Source: Pseudomonadota bacterium (GTDB taxonomy: Bacteria; Pseudomonadota; Alphaproteobacteria; Azospirillales; Azospirillaceae). From it: 64,000 nt of DNA. The notes under the pieces are model-generated. The model was not told where the DNA came from and searched no databases. It was given only the letters and a program-made list of their open reading frames with translations. Each line of letters starts with the position of its first letter. The stretch's first letter is position 1. Below, in pieces: positions 51,164-59,920 of the stretch. A program made the translations under genes and the position numbers. The DNA lies in the NCBI GenBank assembly GCA_023423695.1, contig JAFAFA010000052.1:1-64000 (forward strand), read 5' to 3'.

Positions 51164-51793
51164 TTACATCGACCCGGTCTGCCGCACGTCGTGGACTTCG
51201 GCCGGCTGGGTGGCGTGGCGGTTCAGCACTTCAAGAGCGATGCGTTCGCGGGCGGCGTCGCCGACATTGACCCACAGCAGGATGCCGCCCTTGTCGAGAT
51301 GCTGCAGCATCGGCTCGTTGCGCTTGTCGGTGATCCATTGCGACAGGAAGGAGCCGGCGGCCCCGCTGCCCACACCGGCGGCTGCCGCGGCGGCGGCGGC
51401 GGCGAGCGCCGTCCCGCCGGTGGCCAGCACGGCACCGGTGGCGATGATGGCGCCGACATAGGCGGGGAAGCCGACTGCGGCACCCTGGCCGCTGCCGATG
51501 TCCTCCGGCGAGATGTAGGACTGCCGCGGAGCGTCGGGATCGTGGGCGAGGCTGCCGACATCGGCGGGCACGCCGCCCAGCCGCTCGCGGATCGTCTCGT
51601 CGTTGGCTAGCAGGCTCAGCTCATGGCGCTGGAAACCGGCCAGCGTCAGGTCGTCGATGGCGTTCTGCAGGGATTCGCGGCTGTCGAAGATCGCCACCGC
51701 CTCCCGCACCGTGGCGTCGGTCGTCCCTCCGGTGTCTCCCGTCCAGGCGCTGGAATCGATTGTGGTCGGGTTCTGGTCGCGGCTCTCGATCAT
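51164..51793 (-). CDS. YflT-like stress protein with glycine/alanine membrane segment
   Basis: A 209-residue protein. The N-terminal region from about residue 30 (AVAIFDSRESLQNAIDDLTL, then AGFQRHELSLLA) fits the YflT/general-stress-protein domain that occurs in many bacterial stress proteins. The middle (about 105-145) is a hydrophobic, Gly/Ala-rich stretch (GAIIATGAVLATGGTALAAA) resembling a glycine zipper and probably membrane-inserted. The C-terminal part (KGGILLWVNVGDAARERIAL) repeats the ferredoxin-like pattern of the same superfamily. GGAGG lies close before the ATG. Its 3' end faces the DUF1329 gene. A role in envelope or general stress is inference. Confidence 0.65.
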   Translation of the reverse strand: MIESRDQNPTTIDSSAWTGDTGGTTDATVREAVAIFDSRESLQNAIDDLTLAGFQRHELSLLANDETIRERLGGVPADVGSLAHDPDAPRQSYISPEDIGSGQGAAVGFPAYVGAIIATGAVLATGGTALAAAAAAAAAGVGSGAAGSFLSQWITDKRNEPMLQHLDKGGILLWVNVGDAARERIALEVLNRHATQPAEVHDVRQTGSM

Positions 51794-51913
51794 GCCTCCA
51801 CCCCTTCGCTTCGCAGGATGTCCGTACAATCCGGATCCAACCGCAAAGCGGGGCCAAGGTTCCGCCGGTGCCTTTGCCCATACCTGCGCCAAGGCTTCCG
51901 ATGAGGTGTTCGA

Positions 51914-52072
51914 TCAGGAGCGGGCCGCCGCCGCGGGCGGAGGCACGACGCCGCGCGGCTCCGGCATGGCGCCCAGGAACCACCAGAGGCCGAGCCCGAT
52001 CAGCGCGGCCTTCACCAGCAGGAACAGCGCGATGTGGCGGGCGAGCGGGTTGCGGAGCGTGGTTCGGAACAT
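51914..52072 (-). CDS. Single-helix membrane protein, CydP-like
   Basis: A 52-residue ORF with a basic N-terminus (MFRTTLRNPLARH), one membrane helix (IALFLLVKAALIGLGLWWFL) and a short Pro-rich tail. The pattern of a charged start, helix with internal Lys and a following WWFLG resembles the small cytochrome oxidase subunit family CydP. A GAGGA lies about eight bases before the ATG; a start at 52084 would add MRTA. No cydAB genes are nearby, so the assignment rests on the pattern alone and could be wrong. It is followed downstream by the YflT-like gene on the same strand. Confidence 0.5.
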   Translation of the reverse strand: MFRTTLRNPLARHIALFLLVKAALIGLGLWWFLGAMPEPRGVVPPPAAAARS

Positions 52073-52186
52073 GGCGGTCCTCATGTCGATGCGGCGCGCG
52101 CACGGAACAGGCAAGGCCGATCTGGCAAAGGCGCCTGTCTTTTGGCTAGTATCCGGCACCCCTGCTGTCAAGGAAGGACACCCGCC

Positions 52187-52750
52187 ATGAAGCGGCTCCT
52201 GCTCGCCACCCTCCTCGCCGCCGGCCTGTCCGCCGGCTCCGCCGCCCCGGCCCTCGCCCAGATCAGCCTGTTCCAGGACACCGGGCTGATGCAGGCGGTC
52301 AACGAGGGCGATGTCGCCAAGGTGAAGGGCGCCCTGTTGCGGGGCGAGAACCCGAACCAAGCCGACATCCACGGCAAGACCGCCCTGCTGGCCGCGGTGG
52401 ACCGGTCCAACCCGGCGATGGCCGGCCTGCTGCTGGACGGCGGCGCCAACGTCAACCGCGCCGACAAGGCCGGCAACACCCCGCTGCTGACCGCGGCCGA
52501 GAACGGCAACCCGGAGCTGATCGACCTGCTGCTGAAGAAGGGCGCCAAGGTCGACCAGGAGAACCGCGAGGGCATGACCCCGCTGATGGTCGCCGCCCGC
52601 GCCGGCCGCGCCGACGTGGTGGACAGGCTGCTGAAGGCCGGGGCCAAGGTCGACCGCTCCGACTTCACCGGCCGCACCGCGCTGAACTGGGCACAGGAGA
52701 GCCGCAACGCCCGCGTCGGCACGCTGCTGCGCCAAGCTGGCGCACGCTGA
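52187..52750 (+). CDS. Periplasmic ankyrin-repeat protein
   Basis: A 187-residue precursor with a clear signal peptide (MKRLLLATLLAAGLSAGSAA, cleavage probably after ALA near residue 24). The mature protein is four to five tandem ankyrin repeats of about 33 residues: HGKTALLAAVDRSNPAMAGL, AGNTPLLTAAENGNPELIDL, EGMTPLMVAARAGRADVVDR and TGRTALNWAQESRNARVGTL. Such small exported ankyrin proteins mediate protein contacts. In some bacteria they protect against oxidative stress or act as inhibitors, but no partner is visible here. AAGGAAGG lies before the ATG. The cobD-like gene starts 41 bases downstream. Confidence 0.88.
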   Translation: MKRLLLATLLAAGLSAGSAAPALAQISLFQDTGLMQAVNEGDVAKVKGALLRGENPNQADIHGKTALLAAVDRSNPAMAGLLLDGGANVNRADKAGNTPLLTAAENGNPELIDLLLKKGAKVDQENREGMTPLMVAARAGRADVVDRLLKAGAKVDRSDFTGRTALNWAQESRNARVGTLLRQAGAR

Positions 52751-52791
52751 CCGGCGCCGGGTAATGCACGCCATCTAGTCGCGGAGACGCC

Positions 52792-53775
52792 ATGTTCGGT
52801 TCGGCCTTCGGCGGTCCCGGCCCGCTGCTGCTTCTGCTGCTGGCGCTGGGGATCGACGCGCTGTTCGGCGACTGGCTGGACCGTATCCTGCCCGACCCGG
52901 CGGGGCTGGCGCGCCGCTTCTGCAACGCCGCCGACGCCCGGTTGAACCGGACGGAGCGCGGCGCCTCGGCGCAAGTGCTTCGCGGGGCGCTGGTGGTGCT
53001 GGCGCTGCTGCTGATCGCCGTGGCGGCCGGGCTGGCGGTCGAATGGATCGGCTCCATCGGCCGCGGCTGGATGCTGGAGTTGCTGGCGCTGCTCTGCGGC
53101 CTGCGCGGGCGGGCGGCCTGGACCCGCGTACGGGCGGTGCGCCGCGCGCTGGAGAGCGGCGGCGTGGTGCCCGGCCAGGAGGCGATCCAGTCGCTGACCC
53201 GCCGTCACGTCTATGGCCTGGACGAGCACGGCATCGCCCGCGCGGCGGTGGAGGCCGCGGCGCGGGCCTTCGACCGCAAGCTGGTGGCGCCGGTCTTCGG
53301 CTATGCCCTGCTCGGCGTGCCGGGCCTGTTCGTCTGGACCGTCATGGACGGCGCCGACGCCGCGCTGGGCAGCCCCGGCGTCCGCCATGGCCGCTTCGGG
53401 TCGACCGCGGCGACGCTGGACGACGCGCTGAACGCCCTGCCCGCCCGGCTGGCCGGTCTGCTGCTGGCGCTCGCCGCCCCCTTCATCGGCACCGCCAAGG
53501 CCGGCAGCGCTTTCCGTACGCTGAGACGCGACGCACGCAAGCACCCGTCGCTGAACATGGGCTGGCCGATCGCGGCGATGGCGGGTGCGCTGGGCCTCGC
53601 GCTTGGCGGGCCGCACCGCGATGGTGGCGTCGTCATCACCGAAAGCTGGATCGGCGACGGCCGGGCGCGCGTCACCCCCGCCGACATCGGGCGAGCGCTC
53701 GCTCTATCCGCCGTCGCCGCCCTGCTGCTGGTCGGGCTGGTGGCGCTGCTGCTGTGGGGCGTGGCGGGGATTTAG
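52792..53775 (+). CDS. Divergent CobD/CbiB-family membrane protein
   Basis: A 327-residue polytopic membrane protein with about four to five hydrophobic helices. Homology to adenosylcobinamide-phosphate synthase is seen in ALGIDALFGDWLDRILPDP at the start, RHVYGLDEHGIARAAVEA, LVAPVFGYALLGVPGLFVWT, STAATLDDALNALPARLAGL and HPSLNMGWPIAAMAGALGLA near the end. The N-terminal HPV motif and the ENxxDG-type block of true CobD are missing (RAFDRKLVAPVF instead), and no cobalamin gene is adjacent. It may therefore be a paralogue with another amide-forming or AmpE-like role rather than the B12 enzyme. Confidence 0.7.
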   Translation: MFGSAFGGPGPLLLLLLALGIDALFGDWLDRILPDPAGLARRFCNAADARLNRTERGASAQVLRGALVVLALLLIAVAAGLAVEWIGSIGRGWMLELLALLCGLRGRAAWTRVRAVRRALESGGVVPGQEAIQSLTRRHVYGLDEHGIARAAVEAAARAFDRKLVAPVFGYALLGVPGLFVWTVMDGADAALGSPGVRHGRFGSTAATLDDALNALPARLAGLLLALAAPFIGTAKAGSAFRTLRRDARKHPSLNMGWPIAAMAGALGLALGGPHRDGGVVITESWIGDGRARVTPADIGRALALSAVAALLLVGLVALLLWGVAGI

Positions 53776-53883
53776 CCGATTCATCCAGCCCTGCGCACAG
53801 GGCACGGCAACGTCACGCCCTTGGCAGGGCAGCAACCATGCGTCGTGCATATACTAGTATGGCAACCTGGGAAAAGCGGGGCC

Positions 53884-54846
53884 ATGGGCATGGGGGAGAC
53901 GAGTACGGTTGCGGGCACGCCTGCCGCTGCCGGTGACGCCGCGCTGGCGAAGCAATCCTTGGCTGAACGATCCTTGGCGGAACGGCGGTCGGGCCGCGCC
54001 GGCATCCTCTGGATGATCCTGACCACCTTGCTGTTCGTCACCCAGGACGCCACCACCCGTGTCCTTGCCCAAAGCTATCCGGTGATGGAAGTCGCCTGGG
54101 CGAGGTTCGCCGTCCATATGCTGCTGGTCGGATGCATCGTCGCGTGGCGCAGCCCGCATCTGATGGTGTCGCGCCGGTTGCCCTTGCAGCTCGTCCGCTC
54201 CTGCCTGCTGCTGGCGACCACCCTGCTGGCCGTCCTGGCGTTGCGCAGCATCTCCTTTGCCGAGGTACAGGCCATCGCCGCCGCCGCCCCGGTGCTGGTG
54301 ACGGCGCTGTCGGTCCCGCTGCTCGGCGAGAAGGTCGGCTGGCGGCGCTGGGTCGGTGTGCTGGCCGGCATGGCTGGAGCGCTGATCATCGTCGGGCCGG
54401 TGGGCGGAACCTTCCAATGGGCGCTGCTCCTGCCGCTGGGCGCGGCCTTCTCCAACGCGCTGTATCAGATCGCGACGCGCAAGCTGAAGGGCGTGGATTC
54501 GCCGACGACGACCATCTTCTACACCGGCATGGCCGGAACCCTGGTCTGTACGGCGGCCCTGCCCTTCAACTGGGTGACGCCGGACCTGACCGGTGCCGCC
54601 CTGATGGTCCTGCTGGGAACGCTGGGCGGCATCAGCCATTTCTGCCTGATCCGGGCCTACAGCGCCGCTCCCGCCGCGACAGTCGCGCCCTTCGGCTACA
54701 CGACGCTGGTATGGGCGGCGCTCTACGCATTGATTCTGTTCGGCGAGGATCTGCGCCTGACGACCATCGCCGGCACCGCCATCATTGTCGGCAGCGGCGT
54801 CTACATCTTCTATCGGGAGCAGGTGCGGTTGCGGCAGGCCTCGTGA
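53884..54846 (+). CDS. DMT-superfamily (EamA) transporter
   Basis: A 320-residue inner-membrane protein with about ten hydrophobic helices in two EamA repeats (about 40-170 and 180-312). The first repeat has FVTQDATTRVLAQSYPVMEV and the second FSNALYQIATRKLKGVDSPT. This is the drug/metabolite transporter family that exports amino acids, nucleosides or other small molecules; the substrate cannot be predicted. A cytoplasmic N-terminal tail of about 38 residues carries a short repeat (QSLAERSLAERR). ATG 53890 is an alternative start. It converges on the DHH phosphoesterase operon, four bases apart. Confidence 0.88.
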   Translation: MGMGETSTVAGTPAAAGDAALAKQSLAERSLAERRSGRAGILWMILTTLLFVTQDATTRVLAQSYPVMEVAWARFAVHMLLVGCIVAWRSPHLMVSRRLPLQLVRSCLLLATTLLAVLALRSISFAEVQAIAAAAPVLVTALSVPLLGEKVGWRRWVGVLAGMAGALIIVGPVGGTFQWALLLPLGAAFSNALYQIATRKLKGVDSPTTTIFYTGMAGTLVCTAALPFNWVTPDLTGAALMVLLGTLGGISHFCLIRAYSAAPAATVAPFGYTTLVWAALYALILFGEDLRLTTIAGTAIIVGSGVYIFYREQVRLRQAS

Positions 54847-54850
54847 GGCG

Positions 54851-55585
54851 TCAGGCCGAATTCGGCCAAGCCGACTGCGGTCCGACATCCTCCACCATGT
54901 AGAACGGACCGCGCCGGTCGCGCTCGCCCCGCAGGATGAAGCGGCTGATCCCGCCGGCCTTGATGGTCCAGAGGTCGCCGCCCCCGTCCAGCGGGCGAAG
55001 CTCCAGCTCGTCCGGCACCGGCGCCTCGCCCAGCCGCTTCAGGATGCGGTCGGCACGGGTGCGGTCGATGGCGGGCAGGCTTTCGGCAGCGCGGGCGTCG
55101 AAACGGTCGCTCTTCACATAGCGCGTACCGGAACCCTGGATCGGACTGGACGGCCGCCCCGGCTGCAGCCGGGCGCGCGCCGCCATCAACCGCCAGCGCG
55201 CCGTGCCGCAGGCCTGCACCGCCGCGGCATGGACGGCGGCAACGCGCTCGATCAGTTCCGGGAACAGCGGCATCAGCTCCCGCCGCTTGTAGGCGACGCG
55301 GCTCATCAGGTCGTGGATGGAGCGTTCGGCCGTCGCGGCGGCTTCCGGCAACTCGTCGGTCTCGGCCGCCAGCAACGCCGGGATGGCGTCGAGCGCCGCC
55401 CCGGCCACCAGCGCGTCGATGCGGGCCAGCGCCGCCGCCCCGGCCACATCGGTGCGGGCGATGGCGTCGGCGACCACCGGGCGGGCGCGGTCGAGCGCCT
55501 CGGCCCGCGGCACCTCGTCGGACAGGGCGGACAGCCAGCCGATGTCGAACAGGGTGCCGTCGGGGAAGGGAGGAAAGGCGCTCAA
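54851..55585 (-). CDS. Hypothetical protein cotranscribed with DHH phosphoesterase
   Basis: A 244-residue soluble protein with no signal peptide. The first 150 residues are helical and Ala-rich. The C-terminal part (ELRPLDGGGDLWTIKAGGIS, then RFILRGERDRRG and FYMVEDVGP) has the alternating pattern of a small beta domain, distantly like RelE-type folds but without recognisable catalytic residues. I know no family. It starts 25 bases after the DHH phosphoesterase stop codon on the same strand, so a link to nucleotide or single-stranded DNA/RNA metabolism is possible but unproven. Confidence 0.6.
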   Translation of the reverse strand: MSAFPPFPDGTLFDIGWLSALSDEVPRAEALDRARPVVADAIARTDVAGAAALARIDALVAGAALDAIPALLAAETDELPEAAATAERSIHDLMSRVAYKRRELMPLFPELIERVAAVHAAAVQACGTARWRLMAARARLQPGRPSSPIQGSGTRYVKSDRFDARAAESLPAIDRTRADRILKRLGEAPVPDELELRPLDGGGDLWTIKAGGISRFILRGERDRRGPFYMVEDVGPQSAWPNSA

Positions 55586-55610
55586 TCGCTAAAGATCCGG
55601 TGGGTTGAAG

Positions 55611-56543
55611 TCAGCCGTCCGCCCGCATGCGGGCGACGATGGCCTCCAGCACCTCTTCCGCCCGGTCGTTGTCGACCTGACAGGTGCCGGCCGCCTGATG
55701 GCCGCCGCCGCCATATTGCAGCATCAGCGGGCCGATGTCGGTCTTCGAACTGCGGTCCAGGATCGACTTGCCGCAGGCCAGCACGGTGTTCTGCTGCTTC
55801 AGGCCCCACAGCACATGGATCGACACGTTGGTGTCGGGGAACAGTGCATAGATCATGAAGCGGTTGCCGGCATAGATCGTCTCCTCCCGGCGGAGGTCGA
55901 GCACGACGACGTTACCGCGCACGGTGGCGCATCGCTTCAGCTGGTCGACAAACAGTTCGGCATGCTGGGTGTAGAGCTCCACCCGCTCCTTCACGTCCGG
56001 CAGGTCCAGGATCTGCTCGATGGAATGGCTGCGGCAATAGTCGATCAGGTCCATCATCAACTGGTAGTTCGACACCCGGAACTCGCGGAAGCGGCCGAGG
56101 CCGGTGCGCGCGTCCATGATGAAGTTCAGCAGGGTCCAGCCGGTGGGGTTGAGGATGTCCTCGCGCTGATACTGCGCCGAGTCGGCCTGATCGACCGCCG
56201 CCATCATCTCGTCGGAGATGGTGGGGAAGCGCTCCTTGCCGCCGTAATAATCATAGACGACGCGGGCGGCGGACGGCGCCTTGGGATCGATGATGTGGTT
56301 CGCCTTGTCGCCGACGCGCATGGTCTCCGACAGGTGATGGTCGAATACCAGATGGGCGCCGTCGACGTAAGGCAGGTTGGTGGTGATGTCGCGGCCGGTG
56401 ATCTCGATCTTGCCGTCCTGCATGTCCTTGGGATGGACGAACTTGATCTCGTCGAGGATGCCCAAATCCTTCAGCAGGACGGCGCAGACGAGCCCATCGA
56501 AATCGGAACGGGTGACGAGGCGGTACTTCGCGACTTCGGACAT
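55611..56543 (-). CDS. DHH-family phosphoesterase
   Basis: A 310-residue soluble protein. DHH-domain motifs for two-metal phosphoesterases are in order: SDFDGLVCAVLL near residue 13, VFDHHLSET near 67 and AVDQADSAQY near 115. The DHHA1 domain at the C-terminus ends in MLQYGGGGHQAAGTCQV, the substrate-binding glycine block. Relatives degrade nanoRNA, pAp or cyclic dinucleotides, or act as exopolyphosphatase or RecJ-like nucleases. The short form without a membrane or CBS domain fits an oligoribonuclease/pAp phosphatase-like group, but the substrate is not certain. AGGGGAAG precedes the ATG. Confidence 0.88.
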   Translation of the reverse strand: MSEVAKYRLVTRSDFDGLVCAVLLKDLGILDEIKFVHPKDMQDGKIEITGRDITTNLPYVDGAHLVFDHHLSETMRVGDKANHIIDPKAPSAARVVYDYYGGKERFPTISDEMMAAVDQADSAQYQREDILNPTGWTLLNFIMDARTGLGRFREFRVSNYQLMMDLIDYCRSHSIEQILDLPDVKERVELYTQHAELFVDQLKRCATVRGNVVVLDLRREETIYAGNRFMIYALFPDTNVSIHVLWGLKQQNTVLACGKSILDRSSKTDIGPLMLQYGGGGHQAAGTCQVDNDRAEEVLEAIVARMRADG

Positions 56544-56642
56544 GCAAGCTTCCCCTGGCGGCCGTCTTGGTTGAGCGCTGGCCGGAAGGGTAGTCGCCCA
56601 CCCGTCCGGCACGCAATCCTTTACCAGCGGCCGCGTCGGAGA

Positions 56643-57668
56643 TCAGCCCCAGGGGCCGCGGCGGTTCTGCGGCATGAAGCCGCCCTGGCTGCCGCTGCCG
56701 CCCTGAGCCGGCGCGCCCCAGGGCGAACGGCCGTCGCGCGGCGGGGTATGGCCACCCCCGAAACCGCCCCCAAACCCATTGCCGAACCCACCGCCGAAGC
56801 TGCCGCTCTGGGCCGCCATCGCGCGCAGCCGTGCCACCCGCTCGCCCATGTCGGGGTGGGTGGAGAACAGGCTGGCCATGCTGGCGCCGTTGAGCGGATT
56901 GGCGATGAACAGGTGGGCGGTCGCCGGATGCGCCTCCGCCTGATAATTGGGGATGTGATTGGCGCTGTTGTGGATGTTGGTCAGCGCGTCGGCCAGCCAG
57001 TTGGGACGGCCGCAGATCTCGGCCCCGATGCGGTCGGCCTCGAACTCGCGGGTGCGGCTGATCGCCATCTGCACCAGCGTCGCGGCGATGGGAGCGAGGA
57101 TGGCCGCCAGCACCGCGCCCACCATGCCCAACGGGTTGCCGCCCCGTTCGTCGCTGCTGGAGGCGCCGAAGAACAGGCCGAAGTTGCCGAGCATCGACAC
57201 CGCACCGGCGATGGTCGCGGTGATCGTCATGATCAGGGTGTCGCGGTTCTTCACATGGGCCAGCTCATGCGCCATCACGCCGGCGATCTCCTCCGGCGTC
57301 AGGCGCTGCAGCAGGCCGGTGGTCGCGGCTACCGCCGCATGCTCCGGATCGTGGCCGGTGGCGAAGGCGTTGGGCTGGTCGTTCTCGATGATGTAGACGC
57401 GCGGCATCGGCAGGCCGGCACGCTCCGCCAGCCGGGCGACGATGCCGTGGAACTCGGGCGCCGAATAGGCATCGACCTCGCGGGCGCCGTACATCGACAG
57501 CACCATGTCGCCGGAATTCCAGTAGCTGAACAGGTTCATGCCCAGCGCGACGACGAAGGCGATGATCAGGCCGGTCTTGCCGCCCAGCAGAAAGCCGACC
57601 GCCATGAAGATCGCCGTCAGGCCGGCAAGGAGAATGGTGGTCTTCAGATAGCTGGTCATGATCGCCAT
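56643..57668 (-). CDS. htpX: Membrane zinc metalloprotease HtpX
   Basis: A 341-residue M48 protease of the inner membrane that degrades damaged membrane proteins. Two N-terminal helices (about 5-50) precede the zinc motif HELAH near residue 131-135 and a second hydrophobic pair, with the third ligand Glu in SRTREFEADRIGAEI near 200. The C-terminal 55 residues are Gly/Pro-rich (GGGFGNGFGGGFGGGH), longer than in E. coli HtpX and common in alphaproteobacteria. The start could be 57668 or 57659. It is divergent from the SDHAF4-like gene, 116 bases away. Confidence 0.95.
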   Translation of the reverse strand: MAIMTSYLKTTILLAGLTAIFMAVGFLLGGKTGLIIAFVVALGMNLFSYWNSGDMVLSMYGAREVDAYSAPEFHGIVARLAERAGLPMPRVYIIENDQPNAFATGHDPEHAAVAATTGLLQRLTPEEIAGVMAHELAHVKNRDTLIMTITATIAGAVSMLGNFGLFFGASSSDERGGNPLGMVGAVLAAILAPIAATLVQMAISRTREFEADRIGAEICGRPNWLADALTNIHNSANHIPNYQAEAHPATAHLFIANPLNGASMASLFSTHPDMGERVARLRAMAAQSGSFGGGFGNGFGGGFGGGHTPPRDGRSPWGAPAQGGSGSQGGFMPQNRRGPWG

Positions 57669-57784
57669 ATCGGTTCAGGATGGGCCGAAGCGGGGCAACC
57701 CGCCTCTACCCCGGACATGGCAAAGATATGGGCCCGATCAGCGCCCCCGTTCAAGATGCCTGCCAAAATGCCCGCAGTTTCGCG

Positions 57785-57973
57785 ATGGACATGATGACCG
57801 AACCGACCAAGCCCCAGCAGACCAGCGCCGACCCGGCGACCGAGCAGACCACGCCGGACACCACGGAGACCAAGGGTCCCGAACAGAAGCCCGGCGAGAT
57901 CGGCGGCCCGAAGGGGCCGGAGCCGACCCGCTATGGCGACTGGGAGTTCAAGGGGCGCTGTTCGGACTTCTGA
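57785..57973 (+). CDS. DUF1674 / SDHAF4-like succinate dehydrogenase assembly factor
   Basis: A 62-residue protein. The acidic, Thr/Pro-rich N-terminus is disordered. The C-terminal half GGPKGPEPTRYGDWEFKGRC followed by SDF is the signature of DUF1674, the bacterial form of mitochondrial SDHAF4 (Sdh8). SDHAF4 binds flavinylated SdhA and supports its assembly into complex II. The location next to htpX is commonly seen in alphaproteobacteria. It ends nine bases from the convergent ugpC gene. No sdh genes are in the window. Confidence 0.85.
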   Translation: MDMMTEPTKPQQTSADPATEQTTPDTTETKGPEQKPGEIGGPKGPEPTRYGDWEFKGRCSDF

Positions 57974-57981
57974 TCGGGCGC

Positions 57982-59046
57982 TTACTCCATCCGGCGCCCG
58001 GACACCGCGTCGAACAGGTGCAGGGCGCCGTCCTGCGGGGCGACCGTCAGGCGGTCGCGCTCACGCACGGTGGGGATGCCGGCCATGCGGACCAGCAGCG
58101 TCTCGCCGTCCGGCAGACGGCCATAGACCACCGTGTCCGCCCCCAGCGCCTCGACCAGTTCGATTTCGATGGAAAAGCCTTCGGCGGCGACCGCCATATG
58201 CTCCGGCCGGATGCCCAGCTTCACCGGACGGCCGGCGTCGGTCGGGCGCGGCTGCGGCAGGAGCAGGCGCTGTCCACCCGGCACCAGCACCGCCTCGCCG
58301 CGGTCGTCGATGCGGCCGTCCAGAACGTTCATCGGCGGGGAGCCGATGAAGCCGGCGACGAACAGGCTGGCCGGGCGCTGGTAGACCTCCAGCGGTGTGC
58401 CGATCTGCTCGGCCACGCCATGGTTCATCACCAGGATGCGGTCGGCCAGCGTCATCGCCTCCACCTGATCGTGGGTGACGTAGAGGCTGGTGATGCGCAG
58501 CCGGTCCTGCAGACGCTTGATCTCCACCCGCATCTGGGTGCGCAGCTTGGCGTCCAGGTTGGACAGCGGCTCGTCGAACAGGAAGGCTGCGGGTTCACGC
58601 ACGATGGCCCGGCCCATGGCGACGCGCTGGCGCTGGCCGCCCGACAGCTGGCTCGGCCGGCGGTCGAGGAAACGGCCCAGCTCCAGGATCTCCGCCGCCT
58701 TGTCGACGCGGGCGCGGATCTCCGCCTTGGGAATGCCGCGGATCTTCAGGCCATAGGCCATGTTGTCGAAGACCGTCATGTGCGGGTAGAGCGCATAGTT
58801 CTGGAACACCATCGCGATGTCGCGGTCCTTGGGCTCCAGATTGTTCACCACGCGTCCGCCGATGGCGATCTCGCCGCCGGTGATGCCCTCCAGCCCGGCG
58901 ACCATGCGCAGCAGGGTGGACTTGCCGCAGCCGGACGGCCCCAGCAGGACGAGGAACTCGCCGTCCCGGATCGCGATGTCGATGCCCTTGATCGCTTCGA
59001 CCGGCCCGTAGGATTTGCGGACGTCGCGGATTTCAACGGTTGCCAT
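57982..59046 (-). CDS. ugpC: ABC transporter ATP-binding protein UgpC
   Basis: A 354-residue ATPase of the sugar/MalK type that powers sn-glycerol-3-phosphate import. Walker A GPSGCGKST is near residues 36-44, the Q loop in MVFQNYALYPHMTV, the signature LSGGQRQR near 133, Walker B in AFLFDEPLSNLD and the H loop in YVTHDQVEAM. The C-terminal regulatory TOBE domain follows (LGIRPEHMAV). AAGGAAAG precedes the chosen ATG. It is the last gene of a ugpB-ugpA-ugpE-ugpC operon, 25 bases after ugpE. The usual ugpQ phosphodiesterase gene does not follow. Confidence 0.92.
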   Translation of the reverse strand: MATVEIRDVRKSYGPVEAIKGIDIAIRDGEFLVLLGPSGCGKSTLLRMVAGLEGITGGEIAIGGRVVNNLEPKDRDIAMVFQNYALYPHMTVFDNMAYGLKIRGIPKAEIRARVDKAAEILELGRFLDRRPSQLSGGQRQRVAMGRAIVREPAAFLFDEPLSNLDAKLRTQMRVEIKRLQDRLRITSLYVTHDQVEAMTLADRILVMNHGVAEQIGTPLEVYQRPASLFVAGFIGSPPMNVLDGRIDDRGEAVLVPGGQRLLLPQPRPTDAGRPVKLGIRPEHMAVAAEGFSIEIELVEALGADTVVYGRLPDGETLLVRMAGIPTVRERDRLTVAPQDGALHLFDAVSGRRME

Positions 59047-59071
59047 TGTTCTTCTTTCCTTCGTCCGCGTC

Positions 59072-59920
59072 TTACTTTTCGCTGTCCACAAGACCTTTGA
59101 CGAACCAGCGCTGCATGAACACCACCACCGCCACCGGCGGCAGCATCGCCAGCACCGTGGTCGCCATGATGAGGTTCCAGTCGTTGGCCGATTCGCCGGT
59201 GCCGATCATCTTGGTGATGCCGGTCACGATGGTTTCCATGTCGCCGCTGCTGGTGACCAGAAGCGGCCAGAGATACTGGTTCCAGCCATAGATGAAGAGG
59301 ATGACAAACAGTGCGGCGATGTTGGTGCGCGACAGCGGCAGGACAACGTCGATGAAGAAGCGCACCGGCCCGGCGCCGTCGATCTTGGCGGCTTCCAGCA
59401 GCTCGTCCGGAATGGTCAGGAAAAACTGGCGGAACAGCAGGGTCGCGGTGGCCGACGCGATCAGCGGGATGGCCAGACCGGCATAGGTGTTGATCAGGCC
59501 GAGATCGGCGACGACCTTGTAGGTCGGGATGATGCGCACCTCCACCGGCAGCATCAGCGTGATGAAGATCAGCCAGAAGAAGGCCATGCGCAGCGGGAAG
59601 CGGAAGAAGGCCACCGCATAGGCCGACAGGATCGAGATGGCGATCTTCCCCAACGCGATGGCCAGCGCCATGATCAGGCTGTTCAGCATCATGGTGCGCA
59701 CGGGCGTGTACTTGGCACGCGCACCCGCCTCGCCCGCCCAGGCCTGAGCGTAATTGTCCGCCCCCTGCCCGCCCGGCCACAGCGGCAGACCGCCGCGGCC
59801 GATGGTGCCGGAATCCCAGGTGGAGCCGATCAGCGTCACATAGATCGGATAGGCGAAGATGAGGACGCCGACGATCAGGACGATGTGCGGCACGAGGTCG
59901 ATGAATCGGGTCGGCTTCAT
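59072..59920 (-). CDS. ugpE: sn-Glycerol-3-phosphate ABC transporter permease UgpE
   Basis: A 282-residue permease with six membrane helices. The EAA loop that contacts the ATPase reads EAAKIDGAGPVRFFIDVVLP near residues 175-195. A periplasmic segment (SGTIGRGGLPLWPGGQGADN) between helices 1 and 2 is typical of UgpE. It starts within the last codon of ugpA (four-base overlap), so the two permeases are translated together. Together with UgpA it forms the channel of the glycerol-3-phosphate and glycerophosphodiester importer. Confidence 0.92.
   Translation of the reverse strand: MKPTRFIDLVPHIVLIVGVLIFAYPIYVTLIGSTWDSGTIGRGGLPLWPGGQGADNYAQAWAGEAGARAKYTPVRTMMLNSLIMALAIALGKIAISILSAYAVAFFRFPLRMAFFWLIFITLMLPVEVRIIPTYKVVADLGLINTYAGLAIPLIASATATLLFRQFFLTIPDELLEAAKIDGAGPVRFFIDVVLPLSRTNIAALFVILFIYGWNQYLWPLLVTSSGDMETIVTGITKMIGTGESANDWNLIMATTVLAMLPPVAVVVFMQRWFVKGLVDSEK

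Noticed and set aside
54851..55585. Toxin-antitoxin system suggested by the RelE-like C-terminal pattern
   Set aside because: The protein is too long, lacks RelE catalytic residues and has no small antitoxin partner; it is instead linked to a DHH phosphoesterase gene.
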